Shown: piece after piece, positions 56,530 to 64,000 of the stretch
Layout of the letters: each line of letters starts with the position of its first letter
How positions within the stretch are numbered: the stretch's first letter is position 1
DNA from: Burkholderiales bacterium
Lineage (GTDB): Bacteria; Pseudomonadota; Gammaproteobacteria; Burkholderiales; Burkholderiaceae_F
Assembly (NCBI GenBank): GCA_016716275.1
Contig: JADJWR010000001.1
Location: forward strand, 1 to 64,000
Reading direction: 5' to 3'
DNA: 64,000 bases
Notes under the pieces: model-generated
The model's input: only the letters and a program-made list of their open reading frames with translations
What the model was told of the DNA's origin: nothing
Database searches by the model: none
Made by a program: the position numbers and the translations under genes

Positions 56530-58986
56530 TCAGTGCGCCGCGGCCATGCGGGGCGCCTCGCGGCCGCGCGGCTCGCGGCGGACGGTCGGCAGCAGGAAGT
56601 GCGACAGCGCCGGAATCAGCACCACCGCGCCGATCATGTTCCACAGGAACATGAATGCCAGCAGGATGCCCATGTCGGCCTGGAACTTGATCGGCGAGGC
56701 CGCCCAGGTGATCACACCGGCGGCCAGCGTGATGCCGACCAGGACCACCACCTTGCCGGTGAACTGCAGCGTGCGCCGGTAGGCCTCGCGCAGCGGCACG
56801 CCGAGTCGCTGCTGCGCCAGCTGTACCGACAGCAGGTACAACGCGTAGTCGATGCCGATGCCGACGCCCAGCGCGATCACCGGCAGCGTCGCCACCTTCA
56901 CGCCGATGCCGAGCCAAACCATCAGCGCTTCGCATAGGATCGAGGTGATCACCAGCGGCACGATCGCCACGATCACCGCGCGCCAGCTGCGGAAGGTGAC
57001 GAAGCACAGCACGATCACCGCGCCGTAGACGAGGAACAGCATCTGCAGCCAGGCCTTGCGCACGACGATGTTGGTCGCGGCGTCGATGCCGGCGCTGCCG
57101 GCGGCGAGCTTGAACTGGCGCTCCGGGGTACCGTTGGCGGCGGCGAAGCCGGCCGCCGCGGCGACCACGCGGTCGAGCGTTTCCGCCTTGTGGTCGGCGA
57201 GGTAGGCGATCACCGGCATCACCGAGCACTCGGTGTTGAACAGATCCGGATTGTTGACGCTCGCCTGCTGGGCGCCGTAGTTCAGCACGTCCTGGTTGCG
57301 GGCGATGGTCAGCCACTTCGGGCTGCCCTCGTAGCTGCCGGCAGTGATCTGGCGGACGGCGTTGGCCAGCGACAGCGTGGTCTGCACGCCCGGCACCTGC
57401 TGCAGCGTCCAGGCCAGCCGGTCGGCCTCGACCAGCGTGTCGTACTTGAGGCAGCCTTCCTTATCGGTCTTGACGATCACCGCGAACTGGTCGCTGGAGA
57501 GCGAATAGTTGGCGGTGATGTAGGCGTTGTCGCGGTTGTAGCGCGAGTCCGGCCGCAGCTCGGGAGCGCCGGGATCGAGGTCGCCGATCTTCAGCTGCGT
57601 GCTGGCGAGGAAGCCGCCGACCAGCAGCAGCGCGGCGACTGCCACCGCCGCGGTCGCCCAGCGCCGCTCCGTGAACCGCTCGAGAAGGCCCCACACCTTG
57701 TTGAAACCGCGGTCGCGGTTCCCGTCGCTGTCGGCGCGCAGGCTGCGCAGGGCGGCGGCTTCGCTGACGCCGACGTACGACAGGAACACCGGCAGCAGGA
57801 TCAGGTTGGTGACGATCAGCACCGCCACGCCGATGCTGGCGGTCAGCGCGAGATCCCTGATGACCGGTATGTCGATCACCATCAGCACCGCGAAGCCGAC
57901 CGCGTCGGCCAGCAGCGCGGTGAGGCCGGCGAGGAACAGCCGGCGGAAGGTGAAGCGCGCGGCGACCAGCTTGTGCGCGCCGCGGCCGATGTCCTGCATG
58001 ATGCCGTTCATCTTCTGCGCGCCGTGCGACACGCCGATCGCGAACACCAGGAACGGCACCAGGATCGAGTAGGGGTCTAGCTCGAAGCCGAGCAGCGCCA
58101 CCAGCCCGAGCTGCCAGACCACGGCCGCGATCGAACAGGCAATCACCAGAAGCGTGCTGCGCACGCAGCGGGTGTAGGAAAGGATGATCGCCGTCGCGAT
58201 CAGCGCGGCGATGCCAAAGTAGGCGGCCACCTGGAACAAGCCGTCGATGAGGTCGCCGACCAGCTTGGCGAAGCCGATCGCGTGCATCCGGACCGCCGCC
58301 GGCTTGCCGTCGACGCTGCTCTCGTGCTTGGCGCGGATGGCCTCGACGCCGCGCGACAGCGCGCGGTAGTCGATGCGCTCGCCGGTGGTCGGATCCCTGT
58401 CGAGCAGCGGCACGATGATCATGCTCGAACTGAAGTTGTTGCCGACCAGGCTGCCGACGATGCCGGAGCGGGCGATGTTGCCGCGCAGCTGCTCGGTCGC
58501 CTTTTCCGAGCCGTCGTAGCTGTCGGGCATCACCGGGCCGCCGCGGAAGCCTTCTTCGGTGACTTCGGTCCAGCGCACGGCCGGCGTCCAAAGCGACTTC
58601 ACCCAGGCGCGGTCCACGCCCGGCGTCAGGGTCAGCTCGTCGCTGATCCGGCGCAGCGCTTCGAGGTATTTCGGGTCGTATATGTCGCCGTCCGGGTTCT
58701 CGACCACGATGCGCAGCGCGTTGCCCAGCCCGCGCAGGTCGTTCCGGCTTTCGAGGTAGTTCTGGATGTAAGGGTGCCCCTGCGGCAGCATCTTCTCGAA
58801 GCTGGCGTTCAGGCGCAGCTTCGTTACGGCCGCAACGCCGAGCAGCACGGTCAGCAGCGCGCACAGCAAGACCACGGCGCCGCGGTTGTTGAAGACCAGT
58901 CGCTCCAGGCGCGTTCCGGTGCGAGGGTCGAAGTGTTCCAGGGCGCCCGGGATCGGCGCGTCGGTGTGGCCGGCGTGACCGTGCAT
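56530..58986 (-). CDS. RND-superfamily (MMPL/HpnN-type) transporter, second copy
   Basis: 818 aa, same architecture as the copy at 26782-29271. First helix NRGAVVLLCALLTVLLGVAA, helix clusters around residues 240-400 and 640-800. Long stretches are nearly shared with the other copy, for example YNRDNAYITANYSLSSDQFA, VKTDKEGCLKYDTLVEADRL, NTECSVMPVIAYLADHKAET. Start ATG at 58986 (MHGHAGHTD). Follows the YCF48 gene and precedes the long acyl-CoA dehydrogenase. Probably the transporter of the TauD/BKACE block as the other copy is for the AraC block. Confidence 0.87.
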   Translation of the reverse strand: MHGHAGHTDAPIPGALEHFDPRTGTRLERLVFNNRGAVVLLCALLTVLLGVAAVTKLRLNASFEKMLPQGHPYIQNYLESRNDLRGLGNALRIVVENPDGDIYDPKYLEALRRISDELTLTPGVDRAWVKSLWTPAVRWTEVTEEGFRGGPVMPDSYDGSEKATEQLRGNIARSGIVGSLVGNNFSSSMIIVPLLDRDPTTGERIDYRALSRGVEAIRAKHESSVDGKPAAVRMHAIGFAKLVGDLIDGLFQVAAYFGIAALIATAIILSYTRCVRSTLLVIACSIAAVVWQLGLVALLGFELDPYSILVPFLVFAIGVSHGAQKMNGIMQDIGRGAHKLVAARFTFRRLFLAGLTALLADAVGFAVLMVIDIPVIRDLALTASIGVAVLIVTNLILLPVFLSYVGVSEAAALRSLRADSDGNRDRGFNKVWGLLERFTERRWATAAVAVAALLLVGGFLASTQLKIGDLDPGAPELRPDSRYNRDNAYITANYSLSSDQFAVIVKTDKEGCLKYDTLVEADRLAWTLQQVPGVQTTLSLANAVRQITAGSYEGSPKWLTIARNQDVLNYGAQQASVNNPDLFNTECSVMPVIAYLADHKAETLDRVVAAAAGFAAANGTPERQFKLAAGSAGIDAATNIVVRKAWLQMLFLVYGAVIVLCFVTFRSWRAVIVAIVPLVITSILCEALMVWLGIGVKVATLPVIALGVGIGIDYALYLLSVQLAQQRLGVPLREAYRRTLQFTGKVVVLVGITLAAGVITWAASPIKFQADMGILLAFMFLWNMIGAVVLIPALSHFLLPTVRREPRGREAPRMAAAH

Positions 58987-59008
58987 GTCTGTGTCTCCTT
59001 GCGCCCAG

Positions 59009-60076
59009 CTACTGCAGGGTCTGCGACTGGACGCCGCGCGGACCGGCGACGACCACCGAATCCTTGCCCGTGGCGATCACCGCGGCGGCGGGAATCGGCC
59101 GCTCGACCTTCGCCGCCTTGAAGCTGGCGCCGTCGTCGCTGCTGACCAGGATGTGCCCGGCCTGGCTGACGACGACGATGCGTCCGTCTCTGTCGGCCGT
59201 GCTGCCGGTCAGCCCGACCTGCAACCGTGTCTCCACCGGCTGCCAGCTGCGGCCGCCGTCGGTGCTGCGCAGCGCCGTGCCGCGCAGGCCGTGCACGAGC
59301 ACGGCGCGCTCGTTGCCGACGATGCCGAACAGCGTGCCCTTGTAGGGCAGCTCCAGCGCGCGGAACTCTCCGCTGGCGCGGTCGAGCTTCAGCAGCAGGC
59401 CCTGCTCGCCGGCGATGTAAATGTCGCCGGCAATGCCCCGCACCGCATACAGGTGCAGCGCCTTCGGGTTGTCGATCACGTGCAGCATCGGCTCCCAGCT
59501 CGCGCCGCCGTCACGCGTACGCAGGGCGAGGCCGAAGGCGCCGACGGCGATGCCGTTCGTTTCGCTTTCGAACCAGACGTCGAGCAACGGATTCTCGGCG
59601 CCCTGGGCGGCGAACTTCTTCGCCTCGTCCAGAGCCGCCGCGAGCCTGCCATCGCCGGGCTTCGCCTCGCGGGTGTAGTAATCGAGCATGAGCGCCCCGG
59701 CGCTGCGCCCGTCGAGCTGGCGGGTCCAGGCGGCACCGGCGTCGGTCGAGCGCAGCACGACGCCGTCGTGCCCGACGGTCCAGCCCGACTTCTCGCCGGC
59801 AAACGCGACGGCGACGAGGTCGGAACTGAGCGGAACCTCCGCCTGCGTCCAGTTCTCGCCGCCATCGTCGGAGTAGAGGATGTGCCCGCGCTGCCCGACG
59901 GCGACGATGCGCTGGCCGGCGCTCGCCAACCCGTTGAGCAGGGCGCGCGACGCCAGCTGGCTCTTGAGGGCCGGCGTGTCGAGCACGTCGCGAAAGCCGT
60001 TCCCCGCTGCGGCGGCTATGGCCACTCCGGCGGCAGTGGCGGCGCCGATTGCCCAGAGGAGGGCGCGCTTGAGCAT
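59009..60076 (-). CDS. YCF48/Hcf136-like beta-propeller protein, second copy
   Basis: 355 aa. Signal peptide MLKRALLWAIGAATAAGVAI with AAAAGNG cleavage region, then BNR/Asp-box blades AVGQRGHILYSDDGGENW, TVGHDGVVLRSTDAGAAW, AVGAFGLALRTRDGGASW, HGLRGTALRSTDGGRSW and VVSQAGHILVSSDDGASF. Same order of features as the copy at 25666-26745. Start ATG at 60076; the frame stays open 53 codons further upstream but the signal peptide fixes the start. A C/G palindrome lies 94 bases before it. Confidence 0.86.
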   Translation of the reverse strand: MLKRALLWAIGAATAAGVAIAAAAGNGFRDVLDTPALKSQLASRALLNGLASAGQRIVAVGQRGHILYSDDGGENWTQAEVPLSSDLVAVAFAGEKSGWTVGHDGVVLRSTDAGAAWTRQLDGRSAGALMLDYYTREAKPGDGRLAAALDEAKKFAAQGAENPLLDVWFESETNGIAVGAFGLALRTRDGGASWEPMLHVIDNPKALHLYAVRGIAGDIYIAGEQGLLLKLDRASGEFRALELPYKGTLFGIVGNERAVLVHGLRGTALRSTDGGRSWQPVETRLQVGLTGSTADRDGRIVVVSQAGHILVSSDDGASFKAAKVERPIPAAAVIATGKDSVVVAGPRGVQSQTLQ

Positions 60077-60169
60077 GGTCTCGGGTCCTCGCTGTCCGTT
60101 GATCGGAACGAGCCGGACGGTTCGCCGGCGGATCGCAGGACCGATTCTGCTGATCCGCACCAGACACAG

Positions 60170-60189
60170 CCCCCCTCGCGGTCGGGGGG
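60170..60189. promoter_or_regulatory. C-run/G-run palindrome before YCF48/RND
   Basis: CCCCCC-TCGCGGTC-GGGGGG, 94 bases upstream of the YCF48 start on the minus strand. The most symmetrical of the five elements. Confidence 0.5.
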
Positions 60190-60320
60190 AGCGACAGCAT
60201 CCGCGAGCGGGCGCGTCGGGTGAGCGTGGACGCAATGCTGGGTTCGAAGCCGTGCGGTGCCGGCGAAGGACGTGTCGAGGTTCTACCCGCGCCTGCGCCG
60301 ATCACGCCGGCGCCATGACG

Positions 60321-60348
60321 AACAAGGGCCCCGATCGGGGCCCTTGTT
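60321..60348 (-). terminator. Perfect hairpin after DUF1329 gene
   Basis: AACAAGGGCCCC-GATC-GGGGCCCTTGTT: a 12-bp perfect stem, 24 bases after the DUF1329 stop. It reads well as a terminator in either direction (A/T pairs at the base give a short U-tract). It separates DUF1302/DUF1329 from YCF48/RND transcription. Confidence 0.75.
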
Positions 60349-60372
60349 CCTGGTGACCGGACGGACGCGGAC

Positions 60373-61722
60373 TTACCGGATTCCGGACCCCGCCAGCGCG
60401 TCCGCTGTCCACTCGCGCTCGGCGAGCGGCTTGGTGTGGCGCACCCCGCCAGTCTCGGCCACGTAGCCGGTCAGGTGGTAGTTGCGCGCCACCAGGTCAT
60501 AGTGGCTGAACATGTCGGTGTACGGCGCCGGCAGGTCATAGCTCGGCGTCATGTACGCCAGGCCGACGCGGTACAGCTGTCCGCGCGCGTCGTACTGGTC
60601 GGAGGCCAGCGCCGCCCACGAATCCTCGTCGAGGTAGAACACGCGCTTACTGTAGACGTGCCGCTTGCCCTCGCGCAGCGTCGCCTCGACGACCCACACG
60701 CGGTGCAGTTCCCAGCGGACCAGGTCCGGGTTCAGGTGGTTCGGCTTGAGCAGGTCGTCCTGCTTGGACTGGTACACCGCCGCGTAGGTGTTGTACGGGA
60801 CGTAGATCTCCTTCTTGCCGACCAGCTTGAAGTCGTAGCGGTCCATCGAGCCGTTGAACAGGAAGATGTCGTCGAAGGTGTTGGCGCCCGCCGTGCCGGG
60901 GTTCGGCGTGTCGAAGGCGAAGTCCGGCGCGACCTTGACGCGGCGCTGGCCGGGCAGGTAGCTCCAGGCGCGACGGTCCTTGGCGCCCATGTCGATCGGG
61001 TCGACGATCAGCAGTCCCTCGCCGGCCCGGCGCGCCGGACCGGTGTAGATGAGGCGGATGCGCCAGTACGTCTCGGCGCTGGTCTTGGTTCCGTCCCAGA
61101 ACGGGTACTCCTGCACGCTGTTGCCTTCGGTGGCCAGCGCCGGGCGGCCGTTGGCGTCGACGGTGAGGTTGCGGTACTTGGACTCATAGGCCTGGCCGTT
61201 GAAACGCACCAGGTGGTTCCACATCGCCTCGTAGCCGTCCTTCGGGATCGGGAACGGGAAGCCGGCGTGCGCGCCTTCGATCGAGCGGCCGTTGTTGGTC
61301 GTCTTCGCCTTGCCGGCGTTCTTCGCCGTGTTGTCGGCGACGAACTTCGGGAACGCGACCGTGCGGTGCGTCGGATAGACGTCGACGCGGAAGCTCGGGT
61401 ACTTCTGCAGCATCGCCTTGGTGCCTTCGGTCAGCTTGTCGGCATGCTGCGCCATGTTCTTGGCATCGATCGTCAGGCGCGGCTTCTCGTTGCCGAACGG
61501 GTTCGGCCTGATGCCGTCGCCGGCCTTGAAGCCGGCCGGCGGCGTGGTCAGGCCGCCGGTGTAGGCGGGAATGGTGCCGTCCTTGTTGCCGGCGCGCTCG
61601 GCGCCGATCGGCGTCAGCGTGGTGCCGAGCGACTTGACCTCCTCGGCGGTCGGCGCGGCATTGACCTGCGCCGCGAAGGCGACGGCCAGGATGGCCGCGA
61701 GTCTATTCAGCGGAATCTTCAT
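60373..61722 (-). CDS. DUF1329 exported protein
   Basis: 449 aa with signal peptide (LNRLAAILAVAFAAQVNAAP). TPIGAERAGNKDGTIPAYTG near the start, then LIVDPIDMGAKDRRAWSYLP then GQRRVKVAPDFAFDTPNPG and DDIFLFNGSMDRYDFKLVGK, LVRWELHRVWVVEATLREGK are typical DUF1329 segments with a LolA-like lipid-binding core. It follows the DUF1302 gene by 10 bases. DUF1302/DUF1329/YCF48/RND sets occur in bacteria growing on steroids, terpenoids and similar lipids and are believed to form an envelope lipid-handling system; no biochemical role is settled. Confidence 0.87.
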   Translation of the reverse strand: MKIPLNRLAAILAVAFAAQVNAAPTAEEVKSLGTTLTPIGAERAGNKDGTIPAYTGGLTTPPAGFKAGDGIRPNPFGNEKPRLTIDAKNMAQHADKLTEGTKAMLQKYPSFRVDVYPTHRTVAFPKFVADNTAKNAGKAKTTNNGRSIEGAHAGFPFPIPKDGYEAMWNHLVRFNGQAYESKYRNLTVDANGRPALATEGNSVQEYPFWDGTKTSAETYWRIRLIYTGPARRAGEGLLIVDPIDMGAKDRRAWSYLPGQRRVKVAPDFAFDTPNPGTAGANTFDDIFLFNGSMDRYDFKLVGKKEIYVPYNTYAAVYQSKQDDLLKPNHLNPDLVRWELHRVWVVEATLREGKRHVYSKRVFYLDEDSWAALASDQYDARGQLYRVGLAYMTPSYDLPAPYTDMFSHYDLVARNYHLTGYVAETGGVRHTKPLAEREWTADALAGSGIR

Positions 61723-61732
61723 GGTCGTTCTC

Positions 61733-63430
61733 TCAGAAAGTGGTCTTGAAGGTGAGGCTGACGAAGCCGCGGTCCTTCAGCAGCGTCGTGAAGCCGTTCT
61801 GGGTGGTGACGGCCACCCCGTTGTCGCGATAGCGGCCGAGGTAGTCGATGTACTTCAGGTCGAAGCGGTACTTCTGGAACACGTCGGCGCCGACGCCGAT
61901 GCTCCAGTTGCCGTTCTTCTCGTTGCCACCGAAGACCACCGGCGCATTGCCGCTCAGGCCCTGCGCGAAAGTCACCGGCGCCTGCAGGTCGACGCCCGGG
62001 AACGCCTGGTACCAGGTCGGCGTGAAGGCGACGGCCAGGCCGACGTAGTTCTTGGTCGTGCAGCCGTCCCACTTGTCGCGGCCGTTGCAGGGCGCAAAGC
62101 CCTCGGCGTAGAAGAGGTTCTCGCCGCTCCTGACCTTGGCCCAGTGCGACCACACCAGCTCGGCAGCCCATGTCGCGGCGTCGAACACCGGCGTCTGCGA
62201 GATCACGCCCAGCGCGTTGACCAGGCCGTGGTAGGTATCGCCGCGCGGCCCCTTGGTCTCGCCTTCGGCCGGCAGCCCCGGCGCGATGCCGAGCACCTGG
62301 CTGTTCAGCGGCGTGTTGTGGCGATACGAAAGTTCCGCGCCGACGGAGACACCGCCGATGTTCTTCGCCAGGCTGACGCCGAACAGGTCGATCTTGTCGG
62401 CGTAGATCAGGTTGTAGCGGCTGTTGTTGGGCCCCACCTGGGTGAGGAAGGTCTGCGGCAGCTTGTCGGCGTAGTTGCGGTAGTAGAAGCCGAGGGTGCC
62501 GTCGAGCCATTCCGGACTCCACCGTGCCGCCAGGCCGAACTCACCGTTCTGGTCCGGTTCAACGGGCGTGCCCCGGCTGGCGAAGCCGAGCGCGGGAGAC
62601 AGGAACTGCCGGTCGGGGCCGTTGAATGCGAAGTCGACCGGGCCGAGATAGGTGCCACCTTCGGGGTAGCGGTACGACTCCCACTCGAACAGGTACTGAG
62701 CGGCAATCGACAGCGTGTCGGTGACCTGCGACTGCGCCGAGAGCTGGTTCAGCGGCCGGAACAGTTCCTTCGCCTCCACCCCGGGAGTGGCGAAACCCTT
62801 CTGCAGGTCGAGCGGGTTCTGCGCGTAGGCCACGCCGTGCAGGTTGCCGCCGAGGAACAGCGATTCGCCCCAGTACAGCGAGTGACGGCCGGCCTTCACC
62901 GCGGTCGGCGCGTTGCCGACATCGAAGCGGCCGAACACGAAGGCATCGAGGATCTCGCCCGACGGCCCCTGGTAGAAGCGGTTGATGTAGTTGCTGTACT
63001 TCTTCCCGATGTAGCTCGGGATGTTGGGAAACGGCGGATTCGGATTGGTCCTGCTGTCGTCGCCGTAGGCGGCGTCGTACCAGCCAGCGGCGCTCAGTCG
63101 CCCGCCGAAGCGCTTCTTGTAGATGACGTCGAGTTCGGTGAGCAGATCGAAGCGAGTGGCGACGGCGTCGCCGCGGTCGAAGCTGTAGGTGCCTTCGTCG
63201 GCGATTGGCGAATTGCCGATCTTGTCATCGCGGCCTTCGACGCGCACCGCGTAATTGAAGCGCACCGTGTTGTCCCAGCGGATCGAGAGATCCGGGATGC
63301 CAGCGTCGATTTCGAAGGCCAGCGCGCCGCTGGCCGCAAGGGAGGTTGCAAAGCTCGCCGCAACCGCGGCGGTCAGCCGCCGCCTGAGGGTTCGCGGTGC
63401 CTTCGCTTGGCGCTGAAGAGGGGTATTCAC
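61733..63430 (-). CDS. DUF1302 outer-membrane protein
   Basis: 565 aa. Signal peptide ends LAASGALAFE, then the beta-barrel-like protein with IRWDNTVRFNYAVRVEGRDD, FDLLTELDVIYKKRFGGRLS, PTAVKAGRHSLYWGESLFLG, LNQLSAQSQVTDTLSIAAQY, GFYYRNYADKLPQTF and the C-terminal strand FVSLTFKTTF ending in Phe as outer-membrane proteins do. Start chosen at GTG 63430 behind GGCGGAGATCAC; the frame is open 48 codons further upstream but without a signal peptide there. Likely outer-membrane channel of the lipid uptake system with DUF1329. Two C/G palindromes lie upstream. Confidence 0.86.
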   Translation of the reverse strand: MNTPLQRQAKAPRTLRRRLTAAVAASFATSLAASGALAFEIDAGIPDLSIRWDNTVRFNYAVRVEGRDDKIGNSPIADEGTYSFDRGDAVATRFDLLTELDVIYKKRFGGRLSAAGWYDAAYGDDSRTNPNPPFPNIPSYIGKKYSNYINRFYQGPSGEILDAFVFGRFDVGNAPTAVKAGRHSLYWGESLFLGGNLHGVAYAQNPLDLQKGFATPGVEAKELFRPLNQLSAQSQVTDTLSIAAQYLFEWESYRYPEGGTYLGPVDFAFNGPDRQFLSPALGFASRGTPVEPDQNGEFGLAARWSPEWLDGTLGFYYRNYADKLPQTFLTQVGPNNSRYNLIYADKIDLFGVSLAKNIGGVSVGAELSYRHNTPLNSQVLGIAPGLPAEGETKGPRGDTYHGLVNALGVISQTPVFDAATWAAELVWSHWAKVRSGENLFYAEGFAPCNGRDKWDGCTTKNYVGLAVAFTPTWYQAFPGVDLQAPVTFAQGLSGNAPVVFGGNEKNGNWSIGVGADVFQKYRFDLKYIDYLGRYRDNGVAVTTQNGFTTLLKDRGFVSLTFKTTF

Positions 63431-63530
63431 GTGATCTCCGCCTTGTGTGTTTGTCGTCACGGCCCGGGCTCGCATCGATACGGACCGCATTGCAGTGAAA
63501 TGAATTCTCGGTTTGCGCTCCATCGGTTGG

Positions 63531-63549
63531 CCCCCCCTTGACGCGGGGG
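63531..63549. promoter_or_regulatory. C-run/G-run palindrome (DUF1302 promoter, proximal)
   Basis: CCCCCCC-TTGACGC-GGGGG, 101 bases upstream of the DUF1302 start. Confidence 0.45.
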
Positions 63550-63593
63550 CGGATGCGGCCGCGGTGCAGCGCACGCTTCGGCGCGCGACGCGA

Positions 63594-63613
63594 CCCCCCC
63601 GCTGCGAGGGGGG
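63594..63613. promoter_or_regulatory. C-run/G-run palindrome (DUF1302/DUF3300 gap, distal)
   Basis: CCCCCCC-GCTGCGA-GGGGGG, 45 bases from the proximal element and 164 bases before the DUF3300 start. Tandem spacing suggests paired binding. The 346-base gap has no gene otherwise. Confidence 0.45.
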
Positions 63614-63776
63614 CGGTGGCGGCGTCTCGTGCTAAATCTGCCTTGTCAGCCGCGTGGGTCGCGGCCGCGCTGAGGTGTTTGCCGTGCGGCGGCAAAGGCG
63701 TCGTGCGAGTCGCTAAGATGTGTTGCCTTGCGCCCGATCACGGCGCCGGGTCCGAGGTTCGAAAAGGGGCACTCCA

Positions 63777-64000
63777 ATGAAGATGTCGGGCGATTTCGCA
63801 TTTCGGAGCGTGCTGGTGCTGCTGACCGCATTGGCGATGGTCGTCAGCGGAACGGCGCGGGCGCAGGGCGATCCGCCACCGCTGAAGCCGGAGGAGATCG
63901 AGGCGCTGGTGGCGCCGATCGCGCTGTATCCGGACTCGCTGCTGACGCAGGTGCTGATGGCCTCGACCTATCCGCTCGAGGTCGTGCAGGCGGCGCGCTG
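63777..64000 (+). CDS. DUF3300 protein, 3' end outside window
   Basis: ATG at 63777. A signal peptide (FRSVLVLLTALAMVVSGTARA) is followed by LKPEEIEALVAPIALYPDSL and LTQVLMASTYPLEVVQAAR, the conserved start of DUF3300 exported proteins. Only 74 residues are visible. Function unknown. Divergent from DUF1302; the palindromes in between could serve both. Confidence 0.82.
   Translation, partial: MKMSGDFAFRSVLVLLTALAMVVSGTARAQGDPPPLKPEEIEALVAPIALYPDSLLTQVLMASTYPLEVVQAAR

Noticed and set aside
1..64000. CRISPR arrays, tRNA or rRNA genes, phage genes
   Set aside because: No regularly spaced repeats, no cloverleaf or rRNA-like stretch, and no phage structural or integrase gene was recognised. A covariance-model scan would be decisive.

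Overview
The DNA is GC-rich, with long uninterrupted reading frames on both strands. Gene families (betaproteobacterial DUF1302/DUF1329 proteins, benzoyl-CoA-reductase-like genes, norEF, an arsenate-respiration cluster, spinster-type MFS carriers) suggest a facultatively anaerobic, metabolically versatile betaproteobacterium, plausibly of the Rhodocyclales. This is inferred from gene content; no rRNA or tRNA gene was seen. The first ~6.7 kb and the arrD-like gene at 10.4 kb carry many frame disruptions in otherwise recognisable genes, which may be sequence errors or decay.

Layout. 0-2.7 kb: sulfur module (triple-rhodanese protein, two YeeE/YedE-type membrane proteins). 2.8-6.7 kb: FadL porin, SRPBCC fragment, queC, glutathione S-transferase, small hypothetical. 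6.8-13.4 kb: arsenic island (arrA, arrB, TorD-type chaperone, 74-aa protein, arsR, arsC, acr3). 13.4-18.5 kb: toxin-antitoxin remnant, two DASS carboxylate transporters, a universal-stress/hemerythrin fusion. 18.7-21.5 kb: large MalT-type LuxR regulator. 21.5-22.8 kb: IS66 relic and a hemerythrin.

22.9-44.7 kb: a regulon apparently built round an AraC regulator (24328-25365). It holds an MFS carrier, a YCF48/RND pair, a three-gene benzoyl-CoA-reductase/2-hydroxyacyl-CoA-dehydratase-like complex in which one ATPase is fused to a reductase-type subunit, and a ferredoxin. Between the complex and the ferredoxin lie norE/norF plus a norQ stub and a CoA-thioester catabolic run (two acyl-CoA dehydrogenases, saccharopine-dehydrogenase-like reductase, acyl-CoA ligase, SCP2-type thiolase, APH-like kinase). 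I find the same direct-repeat motif, CTGTCA-N5-(T/C)GTCAA, before the MFS gene, the YCF48/RND genes, the ATPase/reductase operon and the ferredoxin gene.

44.9-63.5 kb: a second catabolic block (TauD-type dioxygenase, beta-keto-acid cleavage enzyme, hydrolase, zinc-less MDR, MFS, acyl-CoA ligase, then acyl-CoA dehydrogenase, RND, YCF48, DUF1329, DUF1302). A different palindrome, a C-run and a G-run separated by 7-8 bases, lies upstream of TauD, YCF48/RND, DUF1302 and in the gap before the MalT-type regulator, so the two blocks may be separately controlled modules that use paralogous envelope machinery. The window ends inside a DUF3300 gene.
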